NCBI GenBank assembly: GCA_964565805.1 | Contig: CAZMGH010000008.1 | Location: 14,577-78,576 of the forward strand | DNA from: Catenibacillus sp964565805 | GTDB taxonomy: Bacteria > Bacillota > Clostridia > Lachnospirales > Lachnospiraceae | Reading direction: 5' to 3' | DNA: 64,000 nt | Program-made: the position numbers and the translations under genes | The notes under the pieces: model-generated | What the model was told of the DNA's origin: nothing | The model's input: only the letters and a program-made list of their open reading frames with translations | Databases searched by the model: none | In this document: in pieces, positions 36,482 through 46,024 of the stretch | Layout of the letters: each line of letters starts with the position of its first letter | Position numbering within the stretch: position 1 is the first letter of the stretch

Positions 36482-37979
36482 ACTCCTCAATATATTTTTT
36501 CGCGTATGCCATATCCGATAAATAGGGAACATAGGTATTCCCTACTTTTTGGGTGGTTTCATTCCCCTTCCCGGCAATCAGGATCACTGTCGGCTCCTTA
36601 ACTCCAAGAATGGCCTCTTTAATGGCCTGTGACCGGTCCTCCATGATCTCATAGGGACAGCCCTGAGCCTGAACGTAACCGGCAATCTCCCCGGCGATCT
36701 TTTCAAAAGGTTCATTTCCCGGATCATCCGGCACAATATAAACCTTGTCCGAATACTTTCCGGCAATCTCGCCCATGCCCTGGCGACGCACATAAGCTTT
36801 CTGGCCCGGACATCCAAAGATGGAAATGACCCGGCGGCCTTTATACTCTTCCATGGCAGAGGAAAAAAGCTTTTCAAAGCTCAGCTTATTGTGGGCAAAA
36901 TCCACAATGGCCGCAATTCTTTGATCTTTGCTGTGATACAGCTCCATACGGCCCTTGGCCCTTGCCCGCTTTAAGCCGGAAACCATGTATTCTACGGGAA
37001 TCTCCAGAGCATAGGCCGCCGCAATGGCTGCCAGGGCATTTTCCACGTTAAAAAGGCCCGGCATTTCCAGAACAAATTCCTGGTCAAAACGGTCGCATAC
37101 CACCTGAAATACCGTATCTGTCCCCTCTTTGCGGATCCGGTATGCCCGAAGATCCGCCTTTTCATCAGTGCCAAAGGTAATCCGCCTTGGGGAAGCCTTC
37201 GCCGCTTCCAGGATCCGGTCAATATGATCCGCCCCCAGATTCACACAGGCTGTTTTAGACTGAGCAAACAGTCGGAGCTTGGATTCTAGATAATCGTCAA
37301 AATCCGGATGCTCGATAGGACTGATGTGATCCTCAGAAATGTTTAAAAAGATCCCCACATCAAACAGGATCCCGTCCACCCGGTCATACTTAAGGCCCTG
37401 ACTGGACACTTCCATTTCCAGGTACTGAATATCCGAATCCACCGCATGGCGGAAATGCTCCATCAGCTCCACACATTCCGGCGTAGTAATGTGGGAAATG
37501 CTTTTAACAACTCCATCATACACATCGCTGGAGGAAAGTTCAGCGCTTTCCTTTCCCCCGGCAGCTGCCATATAATCATCAATAATCGCCTTAATATAAT
37601 ACACTGTGGTGGTTTTGCCTTTTGTCCCGGTAATCCCTACAAGCTTTAAATCCTCCCAGGGACGGCAAAAATACAGATCCGCCAGATAAGGCATGGCCTT
37701 GCGGATGTCTGTCACTAAAACACATGGAAGATCTACATTGTATTTCTTTTCGCTAACATAGGCCGCCGCCTTTTTCGCCGCCGCTTCCTTTAAATAATCC
37801 TCCTTAAAGGCCGCGCCCTTGCATATAAACAGCGTCCCCTCGCTCACTGCCTTGGAATTATAGGTCAGTCCCAAAATCTCCGGATCTGACCCGGCGTAAG
37901 CGTCTGCGGACACTAAAAGCCCCGCCTGATCCAGGCACCGTATATATTTTGAAAATGTGTATTTCACCATTTCTTTCAT
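36456..37979 (-). CDS. murE: MurE-like UDP-MurNAc-tripeptide synthetase
   Basis: 507 residues with all three Mur ligase domains. ATP loop GITGTKGKTTTVYY, the conserved TTPECVEL and EVSSQGL, and a C-terminal domain. At the residue set that selects the third amino acid, typical meso-DAP enzymes have DNPR; here it reads DDPGNEP, so the substrate may not be meso-DAP. It follows the racemase gene by about 25 bp and overlaps the decarboxylase gene. Confidence 0.85.
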   Translation of the reverse strand: MKEMVKYTFSKYIRCLDQAGLLVSADAYAGSDPEILGLTYNSKAVSEGTLFICKGAAFKEDYLKEAAAKKAAAYVSEKKYNVDLPCVLVTDIRKAMPYLADLYFCRPWEDLKLVGITGTKGKTTTVYYIKAIIDDYMAAAGGKESAELSSSDVYDGVVKSISHITTPECVELMEHFRHAVDSDIQYLEMEVSSQGLKYDRVDGILFDVGIFLNISEDHISPIEHPDFDDYLESKLRLFAQSKTACVNLGADHIDRILEAAKASPRRITFGTDEKADLRAYRIRKEGTDTVFQVVCDRFDQEFVLEMPGLFNVENALAAIAAAYALEIPVEYMVSGLKRARAKGRMELYHSKDQRIAAIVDFAHNKLSFEKLFSSAMEEYKGRRVISIFGCPGQKAYVRRQGMGEIAGKYSDKVYIVPDDPGNEPFEKIAGEIAGYVQAQGCPYEIMEDRSQAIKEAILGVKEPTVILIAGKGNETTQKVGNTYVPYLSDMAYAKKYIEEYDSGHGGV

Positions 37980-38004
37980 TCTAAACTTTATCCTCCTGCT
38001 TACT

Positions 38005-38724
38005 TTACTGGTAAACTGCCCCGGATCTTAAGATGGATTCCCGGATCAGCACATCCATGGCGTCCAGACAGCAATCGGGAACATTATGAAAATGCCTATA
38101 TACGGAAAGCTCCGTACATGCCAGGATGATCACCTGGCAGCCTTTCTCCCGGGCCAGCTCATCCACCACCTGGTTAAATAGATGATGACTCCCCCGCTCT
38201 CCGGCCTTGATCTCATCATAAATAATATGCATCACATCCCGCTGCCGCTGGGGGCCGGGATGCACCGGGGTAACACCGACCCGCTCACATTCTATATCAT
38301 AGATCCCGGTAGAGATCGTCCCGTCTGTACCCATAATGCCGATACGCTTTACGCCCTCATACTTTGCCCGGGCATAGCGGACGCTTTCCCGGACCATATG
38401 GATGATGGGAATATGTACCGCGGCCTGCATCTGGTCATAGTAGTAGTGGGACGTATTGCATGGAATGGCAATATTTGCCGCGCCGGCCTGCTCCAGCATC
38501 TGCACGTCTTCCACCAGGGAACGGATCAGCGCCTTGTCCTCGCCGGTCATAATAGCCTCTGTCCGATCCGGCGTAGTGGCATGGCTTAAAATGATCATAT
38601 CAATGTGCTCCTGGTCACAGGAAGCCTCTGTATGCTCGATCACCCCGTTATAAAAAAAGTCTGTGGCCTGTGGCCCCAGACCTCCAAGCACTCCCAAAGT
38701 CTTTAACTTTCCAAAATTTATCAT
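38005..38724 (-). CDS. Aspartate/glutamate racemase family protein
   Basis: 239 residues. The two catalytic Cys are in AIPCNTSHYY and ILACTELS, and GVLGGLGPQAT opens the protein. Closer to aspartate racemase (RacD/YgeA type) than MurI by the GGLGP start. The product, D-aspartate or D-glutamate, could serve peptidoglycan synthesis with the MurE-like neighbour. Confidence 0.87.
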   Translation of the reverse strand: MINFGKLKTLGVLGGLGPQATDFFYNGVIEHTEASCDQEHIDMIILSHATTPDRTEAIMTGEDKALIRSLVEDVQMLEQAGAANIAIPCNTSHYYYDQMQAAVHIPIIHMVRESVRYARAKYEGVKRIGIMGTDGTISTGIYDIECERVGVTPVHPGPQRQRDVMHIIYDEIKAGERGSHHLFNQVVDELAREKGCQVIILACTELSVYRHFHNVPDCCLDAMDVLIRESILRSGAVYQ

Positions 38725-38814
38725 AATAACGCCTTTCTAATCTATGTTCTTCGTTGCCTTCGTAGTTCTAATTATAGTATATCCCAAAGTAGACTGTCAA
38801 TTATTCATAATTAA

Positions 38815-38854
38815 TCAGGGGAATCCGGAACACATAGGTTCCGGATTCCCCTGA
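38815..38854 (-). terminator. Terminator after the arginase-fold gene
   Basis: A 17-bp perfect stem (38815-38831 with 38838-38854) 31 bp past the stop codon of the gene at 38885. The following tract on the minus strand is only moderately T-rich. Confidence 0.65.
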
Positions 38855-38884
38855 ACAAATTATTATAGGGACATTTTACTGATT

Positions 38885-39790
38885 TCAGGAAAATGCATGC
38901 TTTACATGACGGGGCATGGTCTCCGGCGGATAGATTATGGTGCCGTTTTCACCAATCTCCAGGATATGCTCCACCAGCGTGTGAACAAAATCCGAAGTAC
39001 GATGATCCACATCATGAGCCATATTAAATTCCGCAACATCTATGGCAGCTACTGGCAACTCTTTAAGGAATCTGCTGAAAAGCTCATAGACATCTGACGG
39101 GGCAAAGCCTGTCTCACCGGGAACGGACACTCCAGGCATAAGAGACGGGTCCATAGAATCAATGCTGAAGCTTAAATGAACAGCATCCATGTCAGGCAGG
39201 TACCGGATGGCTTCGTCAATGCACTGGTCAAGGCCCATGCGGCAGGTGTCTTCATAGGTATAGTATTTTATCTGCAATTTATCAAGAAGTTCCTTTTCCG
39301 AAGGCGTTATTTTTTGGAGCCCGATCATGATCATATTTTCAGGTCGGATTTTTGTTTGGAAAGAGAGAATGTTTGTCAGAGATTTTTCACCAATGCCAAG
39401 AAGGGTTGCGGCGCTCATCTGCTGGATATTTCCAGTGACAGTGGTCTGAGGGGTGAACATATCCGGAAATGCGCTGATCCAGATCAGTCCTAAACTTTCA
39501 TAACAGGCGCTGGCAGCGGAAACGGAGCCGATCACAGCGCTGCGGTCGCCGGTGATAAAAAGAGGGATGTCTTTGTGCCGGATTACATGCTGCTGATATT
39601 TTGCAATGGCCCAGCAGGTAGAAACAACACTGTTGAGATTTTTCAGATTAGGAAGATTTTTTTCGGCCACAGTAATTTCAGGTACCGCAGGAATGTGCAG
39701 ATCATAGTATTGCTCCAGATAATCAAGACTATACATCAAGCCTTCATCGCCAACCCCATAGTGCATCGGACAACCATAAATACTATACAT
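38885..39790 (-). CDS. Arginase/agmatinase-fold protein with degenerate metal site
   Basis: 301 residues of the ureohydrolase family by overall pattern: LIWISAFPDMFTPQTTVTGN aligns with the WIDAHADxNTP region and HLSFSIDSMDPSLMPG with SFDVDALDP. Most manganese ligands are replaced: the GGDHS His is Arg83, the DAHAD set is Ser106/Phe108/Asp110, and the first Asp of SFD is Ser209. So ordinary hydrolysis of arginine or agmatine is unlikely. ATG 39790 follows GGAGG. It is a single gene ended by a strong hairpin. Confidence 0.8.
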   Translation of the reverse strand: MYSIYGCPMHYGVGDEGLMYSLDYLEQYYDLHIPAVPEITVAEKNLPNLKNLNSVVSTCWAIAKYQQHVIRHKDIPLFITGDRSAVIGSVSAASACYESLGLIWISAFPDMFTPQTTVTGNIQQMSAATLLGIGEKSLTNILSFQTKIRPENMIMIGLQKITPSEKELLDKLQIKYYTYEDTCRMGLDQCIDEAIRYLPDMDAVHLSFSIDSMDPSLMPGVSVPGETGFAPSDVYELFSRFLKELPVAAIDVAEFNMAHDVDHRTSDFVHTLVEHILEIGENGTIIYPPETMPRHVKHAFS

Positions 39791-39935
39791 ACAGACCTCC
39801 AAACTTCACGAATAACAAAAACTATCCATAAATATACCCATCGGGCGGACATTCCGGCCGATTTGTTCGTTAAAAAAGTACAGGTTTCAATATAGCACAT
39901 TTTTTTTAAAGAATCAATTAAATTTTACAAATCCT

Positions 39936-42410
39936 TTACTCAAACCCATTAGCCAGCTTTAATAAACCGGTAAAAATAAAGCCTGGAAGCTTTGAGAAAA
40001 TCTCCATATTTCTTAAAGGGCTTCCCACACTGGAAGCGATCATCATGCGAAGCTGAGGATCATTTTCCCCGTGATGGCTTCTATATTGAAGATTCATAAA
40101 CAGAATCACAGCTTTATAGATCAGCTTTATGATCCTGGAAGAATCTTTCATTTCCTCAATGGAATGGTCCCTGGTAAACATGCCTTTCATTATAACCTCC
40201 GGCACATAGGTCCGCCCAAGAAGTTTTTCCCAGTCTTTTTCACATACCCTGCCCTGGCATTTTGCATACCAGCTTTCCTTTTGCCAGTCCGGAGCAGGTA
40301 CAGGTCCCACAAAAACATCGTCTTTAAATAAGGTTTCCGCAGCTTCGGCGTCTAAGGTCACGGCTGCAGATAGGGGAAGATTTGCGCTGCTTTCTCCTAC
40401 CATGATACGGTAATCTCCTGCCGGGATCTTCCAGCCCTTATCCCACAGAGCAAAGCTGCGGCCGGAAAGCTTAAATGTCACTGTTTTTTGTTCTCCAGGC
40501 TCCAGAAAAACTTTCTGAAAACCTTTCAGCTCTTTTTCCGGGCGGTACAAAGGCTCATAACTGCCTTTCGGCTCATTTTCCAGGCAGTTCAAAGATTCAG
40601 CGCCTTTTTTTGTCTCCCCCAAAGTCCCGTCCGCCGCTGGAGCGATATAAAGCTGGACTACCTCGGCGCCTTTTACCGTTCCGATATTCGTTACAGTGAC
40701 TTTGACTGTCAGACCATCCACCAACAAATCCGAGTAAGCAAAGGTGGTGTAGCTTAAACCATAGCCAAAAGGCCACTGCACCCCTATCCCTGCCTTATCA
40801 TAGTACCGGTAGCCCACATATATCCCTTCCTGATAACAGGCATCCTTTTCCTTGCCATAAAATCCTGCGCTGGCACAGTCTTCATAGCGCATGGGCCAGG
40901 TTTCCGCCAGCTTTCCGCTGGGATTTACCCGGCCATAAATCAGGTCCGCCGCAGCCCTTGCCCCTGCCTGTCCGGGAAGTCCCATATAAAGAACCGCCTT
41001 TACCTTGGCGGCCCAGGGACACTCTACAGGGCTTCCGCAAAGGAGGATCACCACGGTATTCGGATTTGCCTTTGCCACAGCTTGAATCAGTAAGTTCTGA
41101 CCTTCCGGCATTTTCATATTTTCCCGGTCAAACCCTTCCGATTCATACGATTCGGGAAGTCCGGCAAAGATCACAGCCACATCTGCCGCCTTTGCCGCCT
41201 CCCGAGCCTGGCGCAGCAGTTTGGGGGTTGTATTTCCATAGACGTCACAGCCCTGGGAAAATACAGCATTTTTTAAATGATCTAAAGGCTGCTCCAGCTT
41301 TGAAGGATGGATGTGACTGGATCCGGATCCCTGATACCGGATCTGCCGGGCCATATCACCGATCACGGCCAGAGACTGGCTCTCTTTCAGCGGCAAAAGT
41401 CCTTCATTTTTTAAAAGCACTGCCCCCTGAGCTGCCGCCAAAGCTGCCAGGCGATGATGCTTTGCTGGTGAAAAATGCTCTATTTTCCCGCGCCTGTGGG
41501 AGCGCTTCCCCTGCTTACTTCCGGAAAAAACAAATTTAAGCAAACGTTCCACGCTTTGATCTATGTCGTTCTGAGAAAGCCTTCCTTCCTCTACAGCCTT
41601 AAGGACGGCTTTTTCCATATAATGGCTGCCCCCGGGCATCATCAGGTCACAGCCTGCCTCAAACCCTTTAATCCGGTCATTCATAGCGCCCCAGTCCGTG
41701 ACCACAAAGCCGTCAAAGCCCCAGTCTTTCCGGAGAATATCTGTGAGCAGCTTTCTGCTGTCACTGCAGTGGACGCCGTTGACCTTGTTATAGGCGCACA
41801 TGACTGCTGAGGGATGCCCTTCCTTTACACCGATTTCAAAGGGCGTCAGATAAATTTCCCGAAGGGTGCGCTCATCCATCACACTATCCGAATTAAACCG
41901 GGACAGCTCCTGATTATTACAGGCAAAATGCTTCAAGCTTGAGCCTATGCCTTCCCCTTCTATTCCCCGGATAAAGCCTGCCGCCATTTTTCCAGCCAGA
42001 TAAGGATCCTCGCTGAAATACTCAAAATTTCTTCCGCAAAGAGGATTTCGCTTAATATTGGCTCCGGGTCCAAGGACCAGAGAAACGCCCTGACATTTTG
42101 CTTCCTGGCCAATGGCCTTTCCGATCTTTTCAAGAAGGCTAGGGTCCCAGGAGGAGGCTGTCGTCACAGCTGCCGGAAAACAGGTGGAGGGCCGGGACTG
42201 ATGGACGCCCAGCATATCATTTCCCTTTTCTATATCCTGGCGCCGTAGTCCGTGAGGGCCATCGCACATAAAGACCGATGGGATATGATATTTCCTCATG
42301 CCTTTCGTTTCCCAGAAATTCTTTCCAGAGCAAAAGGCGATTTTTTCCTTTAATGTCATGGAACGAAGGATCTTTTTTATATATGCATCGATTTTAGATC
42401 TTTTTGTCAT
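39936..42410 (-). CDS. GH3 family beta-glucosidase
   Basis: 824 residues with GH3 N-terminal TIM barrel, C-terminal alpha/beta sandwich and fibronectin III-like domain. The nucleophile Asp is in GFVVTDWGAMND; KHFACNNQE and DERTLREIYL are conserved. The C-terminus carries an extra 130 residues or so (from about the MVGESSANLP region) seen in many Clostridia. No signal peptide: cytosolic cleavage of imported beta-glucosides. ATG 42410 is preceded by AAGGTG; an earlier in-frame codon lacks a site. Confidence 0.94.
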   Translation of the reverse strand: MTKRSKIDAYIKKILRSMTLKEKIAFCSGKNFWETKGMRKYHIPSVFMCDGPHGLRRQDIEKGNDMLGVHQSRPSTCFPAAVTTASSWDPSLLEKIGKAIGQEAKCQGVSLVLGPGANIKRNPLCGRNFEYFSEDPYLAGKMAAGFIRGIEGEGIGSSLKHFACNNQELSRFNSDSVMDERTLREIYLTPFEIGVKEGHPSAVMCAYNKVNGVHCSDSRKLLTDILRKDWGFDGFVVTDWGAMNDRIKGFEAGCDLMMPGGSHYMEKAVLKAVEEGRLSQNDIDQSVERLLKFVFSGSKQGKRSHRRGKIEHFSPAKHHRLAALAAAQGAVLLKNEGLLPLKESQSLAVIGDMARQIRYQGSGSSHIHPSKLEQPLDHLKNAVFSQGCDVYGNTTPKLLRQAREAAKAADVAVIFAGLPESYESEGFDRENMKMPEGQNLLIQAVAKANPNTVVILLCGSPVECPWAAKVKAVLYMGLPGQAGARAAADLIYGRVNPSGKLAETWPMRYEDCASAGFYGKEKDACYQEGIYVGYRYYDKAGIGVQWPFGYGLSYTTFAYSDLLVDGLTVKVTVTNIGTVKGAEVVQLYIAPAADGTLGETKKGAESLNCLENEPKGSYEPLYRPEKELKGFQKVFLEPGEQKTVTFKLSGRSFALWDKGWKIPAGDYRIMVGESSANLPLSAAVTLDAEAAETLFKDDVFVGPVPAPDWQKESWYAKCQGRVCEKDWEKLLGRTYVPEVIMKGMFTRDHSIEEMKDSSRIIKLIYKAVILFMNLQYRSHHGENDPQLRMMIASSVGSPLRNMEIFSKLPGFIFTGLLKLANGFE

Positions 42411-42578
42411 TGTAAACACCTTCTTATTCTGCTGCAAAATACATCCACCATATTATCATGCAACCCCAACAATCGCAAGGCCCCGCAAGGTTACTGCTTA
42501 CATCGTCAATAGGATTCTGGATTTTTTCCCTGAAATTTGCTACTATTAGGAAAATGCAGCAAAAGGGAGATGTCTGCC

Positions 42579-43160
42579 ATGCCTATTTCCGGAATCTGCC
42601 AGCCTGAGATTCTTTCTATACCCAAAAGGGACAGCATACAGCTGCGTCTGCGCAGATATGACGGCTCTTTTGATTTTGCCTGGCCATGGTACCAGGATCC
42701 GGCAACAGTTCGCCTGATTGACGGAAAGACAGAGCCCTACTCTATGGAACGGCTGGAAAAAATGTATACTTATTTAGATCACCATGGAGAATTATATTTT
42801 ATTGAAATTTTAAGACATGATCATTGGGTACCGGCAGGGGATGTAACCTTCTGGCAGGAGGATATGCCTATTGTCATTGGAGAACCCGCCCTTCGGGGCA
42901 TGGGGCTTGGCTCTATGGTCGTCCATCGCCTAATCCAAAGAGGACAGGAGCTGGGATATAAACAGCTCTTTGTAGATGAGATTTATGATTATAACACCGG
43001 TTCAAAAAGATGCTTTGAGAAGGCCGGATTTAAGCCTTACGAGAAAACAGAAAAGGGATGGAAATACCGGCTGAAGCTTTATTCTGACTCGCAGGGCTTT
43101 AACAATGCAGCCGCGATGTTATCCTCCCAGCCGCGCAGAAAGCGGGCGGCTGGGACATGA
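42579..43160 (+). CDS. GNAT family N-acetyltransferase
   Basis: 193 residues. The acetyl-CoA loop is in LRGMGLGSMVVHRLIQRG, followed by DEIYDYNTGSKRCFEKAGFKPYE. The second ATG at 42579 (GGGAG nine bases upstream) is preferred to the one at 42570. The acceptor (amine, possibly an antibiotic or a protein terminus) is unknown. It stands alone and divergent from the GH3 gene. Confidence 0.82.
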   Translation: MPISGICQPEILSIPKRDSIQLRLRRYDGSFDFAWPWYQDPATVRLIDGKTEPYSMERLEKMYTYLDHHGELYFIEILRHDHWVPAGDVTFWQEDMPIVIGEPALRGMGLGSMVVHRLIQRGQELGYKQLFVDEIYDYNTGSKRCFEKAGFKPYEKTEKGWKYRLKLYSDSQGFNNAAAMLSSQPRRKRAAGT

Positions 43161-43189
43161 CCGGCAGCAAAATCGCCGCAAAACATCTT

Positions 43190-44404
43190 TTAACTGTAAT
43201 ATTTTTTATAATTAGAGTAGTGGCGCAGATGACCTTTGACCAGGCGCAGATACCGCTTTAAGCCAAGATCTCCCCGCATAAACAGGGGATTGACCATTTT
43301 CTTTTCTTTGATCAGTTTCTTCATGCGCCGTTTCATTTCCGGATCCTTAACATATTTAAAGGCAACAGCCTTTGGAACCACCATCCATAAATATTCATCC
43401 TGAGCCGTCTTAAATGGAATATCCTTATGCTCAATATAGTCTTCCACAAGATACCGGGCAATATTAAAGCCGGAATTGGTCACATAGAAGTTACTGCGGC
43501 CCTGGCGGCAGTTCAGTTCAAAGAACTTGTACTTTCCGTCTCTGGAATCATATTTAATATCAAAATTGGAAAATCCCACAAAGTTTAAGTCCTCCAGGAG
43601 ATTTCTCACTTTTTCTGTTAAGGAATCATTAGGCTCTGTAATGATGAGGGCGTGATTTCCCAGACCCAGCGGCGTATGCTCCTCAAGGAGCACATGGCCC
43701 AGGCACATCATCTTTACCTTATGATTGCTGTCTGAGTAACAGGTAAGCACCCGCATATACTCATCATTTCCCGGGATCATGTCCTGGATGATCAGCTTGT
43801 CTGAATAACCGGAGGCATAAATATCCTCAATGGTCGCTTTCACTTCTTCAAGAGAGTTCAGCTTATAAATCTTGTGCTGTCCCTCAAAAGGATGGTGGAA
43901 ATAATCCACCCCATTGGAAGGCTTTAAAATCACCGGATACTGGAACTTTACATCCACATCCGACCCCATATCCCGGCTGTAGACCAGGGTTGCCGGGTAA
44001 TCAATGCCATGCTTGTCACATAGCTTATAAAAATTTTCCTTAAAGATCAGCTGTACCATTAACTCATGATCAATATACGGCGCGATCACATTTTCCGGGA
44101 ATTTATCCTTTAACTTGCTTAGCATTTCCACATAATTATCCCCGCAGCCTAAAACAATAAGCTTTTTATCTGAAAATTTTTTAGCAAGCCTGCTCACAGC
44201 ATTTAGCATCACCGCTTCTGTATCCATCTCAGGGTTTTTCCGGTAATTGGTAATTTTACTGTAGCAGCTGGGGCCGGACATATACTTTCCAAGAACCCAT
44301 GTTTTTACCTGGTATGCCTCATAAAATGCCCGGGCAACACTGTAGGTATTAATATCTCCGCCAAAAACTACGGGAACAAATTCCCGTTCTTTAAATTCCA
44401 TCAT
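43190..44404 (-). CDS. ATP-grasp ligase, D-aspartate ligase-like
   Basis: 404 residues: a Rossmann-like N-terminal domain (PVVFGGDINTYSVARAFYEA), then an ATP-grasp core with FQYPVILKPSNG, LIIQDMIPGNDE and a metal/phosphate site near KFFELNCRQGRSN. This matches carboxylate-amine ligases such as the D-aspartate ligase that adds D-Asp to peptidoglycan precursors, but also other ATP-grasp peptide ligases. Its ATG overlaps the stop of the FAD dehydrogenase gene (ATGA), so the two are translationally coupled. Confidence 0.75.
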   Translation of the reverse strand: MMEFKEREFVPVVFGGDINTYSVARAFYEAYQVKTWVLGKYMSGPSCYSKITNYRKNPEMDTEAVMLNAVSRLAKKFSDKKLIVLGCGDNYVEMLSKLKDKFPENVIAPYIDHELMVQLIFKENFYKLCDKHGIDYPATLVYSRDMGSDVDVKFQYPVILKPSNGVDYFHHPFEGQHKIYKLNSLEEVKATIEDIYASGYSDKLIIQDMIPGNDEYMRVLTCYSDSNHKVKMMCLGHVLLEEHTPLGLGNHALIITEPNDSLTEKVRNLLEDLNFVGFSNFDIKYDSRDGKYKFFELNCRQGRSNFYVTNSGFNIARYLVEDYIEHKDIPFKTAQDEYLWMVVPKAVAFKYVKDPEMKRRMKKLIKEKKMVNPLFMRGDLGLKRYLRLVKGHLRHYSNYKKYYS

Positions 44405-45807
44405 TTGACTTCTATGCCTCTTTTCTTTAAAATGCTCCTGGCCACGCTAATCCCGTTGGCCGATGCCTGCTGCAATCCTCTTGTGACGCTGGCGCCGTCG
44501 CCCATTGCCCGAAGACCGGGAACGCTGGTTTCAAAGTCCTCATTCACAAGTACCTTATTGGAATAAAATTTCACTTCCACTCCATACAAGAGCGTCTCAT
44601 CACTGGCAATGCCCGGGGTGACTTTATCTAGGGCCTCGATCATTTCCACAATATCCACCATGATCCGGTGAGGGAATACTAAAGAAAGATCTCCTGGAAC
44701 CGCATCCTTTAAGGTGCCGATAATATTGTTCCGCATCATCCGCTCTTGGGTCGTGCGGCGGCCCCGCTTAAAGTCTCCGTAGCGCTGCACGAGGATCTTT
44801 CCGTCACACAGCATATTTCCCAGCTGGGCAATGTGCTTGCCATACTCTATAGGAGATTTAAAGGGAGACGTAAAATTCTTAGATACAAGGAGAGCAAAGT
44901 TCGTATTTTTTGTTTTATATTCCTGAGACTTATAGGCGTGTCCATTGACTACAGCAAGCCCGCCTTCATAATATTCCGTAGCCACTTCACCGGAGGGATT
45001 GGTACAGAAAACCCGCACCTTATCATCAAAGGTAGGGGTGTAATACACCAGCTTGGCCTCATAGAGCTTTTCATTCAGCTCCTTCATGATCTCATCCCGG
45101 ACTTCCACACGGACGCCCACATCCACTGTACCTACCCGTGTCTCAATCCCGCGATCCCTGCAAATGCCAGAAAACCATTCGGACCCTTCCCGGCCCACAC
45201 CGGCAACGATCTCATCGCCATAGCAGGTTTCCCCTTTATCCGTCACCACGCCTACGGCCCGGCCGTCTTCTATGAGAATATCCTTAACCATGGTCATAAA
45301 CTGTATGGTCACACCAGCATTTAGAAGATGTTCCTGTATACGGGTATAGATCTTATACCCTTCCTCTGTTCCCAAATGGCGGATAGGACATTCAATAAGC
45401 TTTAAATTTGCCCGGATCGCCTTGGTTCGGATCTGTTCAATGGCCGCGTAATCATCAATGCCATAAACCTTTTTGTCTGCGCCAAATTTAAGATAAACGC
45501 TGTCCGCCTCATGGATCAGCGCTTCTGTCCGTTCATAACCTAAAATCTCCGGAAGGTTTCCGCCCACGTCTGGTGAAAGGGAAAGCTTTCCGTCGGAAAA
45601 TGCCCCGGCTCCGGCAAACCCGGTGGTAATGGAGCAAGGCACGCAGCCTACGCATTTTTTTGTCTTGCGTTTTGGACAGCTGCGATGCTCTATAGCCCGG
45701 CCTTTTTCAATCATAAGCACCTTCATGTCCGGATTTTCTTTCATAAGCTCATAGGCGCAAAAAATTCCTGAAGGTCCCGCGCCAATAATGATCACATCAT
45801 ATTTCAT
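44401..45807 (-). CDS. NAD(P)/FAD-dependent dehydrogenase (COG2509 type)
   Basis: 468 residues. FAD-binding opening DVIIGAGPSGIFCAYEL and a Cys-rich segment CPKRKTKKCVGCVPC that may bind an Fe-S cluster or be redox active. AGAGAFSDGKLSLSPDVGG and the C-terminal GDGASVTRGLQQASANG are hallmarks of this uncharacterised group. It is the first gene of a pair with the ATP-grasp ligase. Confidence 0.83.
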   Translation of the reverse strand: MKYDVIIIGAGPSGIFCAYELMKENPDMKVLMIEKGRAIEHRSCPKRKTKKCVGCVPCSITTGFAGAGAFSDGKLSLSPDVGGNLPEILGYERTEALIHEADSVYLKFGADKKVYGIDDYAAIEQIRTKAIRANLKLIECPIRHLGTEEGYKIYTRIQEHLLNAGVTIQFMTMVKDILIEDGRAVGVVTDKGETCYGDEIVAGVGREGSEWFSGICRDRGIETRVGTVDVGVRVEVRDEIMKELNEKLYEAKLVYYTPTFDDKVRVFCTNPSGEVATEYYEGGLAVVNGHAYKSQEYKTKNTNFALLVSKNFTSPFKSPIEYGKHIAQLGNMLCDGKILVQRYGDFKRGRRTTQERMMRNNIIGTLKDAVPGDLSLVFPHRIMVDIVEMIEALDKVTPGIASDETLLYGVEVKFYSNKVLVNEDFETSVPGLRAMGDGASVTRGLQQASANGISVARSILKKRGIEVK

Positions 45808-45972
45808 GACAACACCTCGATCACTTTCTTATGGTCTGCCCAGTATCCGCAGACCCAGCTGAATTGTTTACCATTATTGTCATTTTCGTCATGGGCGTCA
45901 AAATACCTTTCGACGCCCCGACCATAGTATACCCTTAAAAAAAGCCGGAGTCAATGATCCGCGCCGAAAAAA

Positions 45973-46007
45973 ACCGGAACCTTCTGCCAGCGGCAGAGGG
46001 TTCCGGT
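45973..46007 (-). terminator. Terminator after the deglycosidase B operon
   Basis: A 16-bp stem with one G-T pair (45973-45988 with 45992-46007), followed on the minus strand by seven T. It lies 18 bp past the alpha subunit stop. Confidence 0.9.
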
Positions 46008-46024
46008 CCACAGGGGCTCTCTGT

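Noticed and set aside
40958..41539. 193-codon frame inside the GH3 gene on the opposite strand
   Set aside because: Proline/arginine-rich antisense shadow without a ribosome site.
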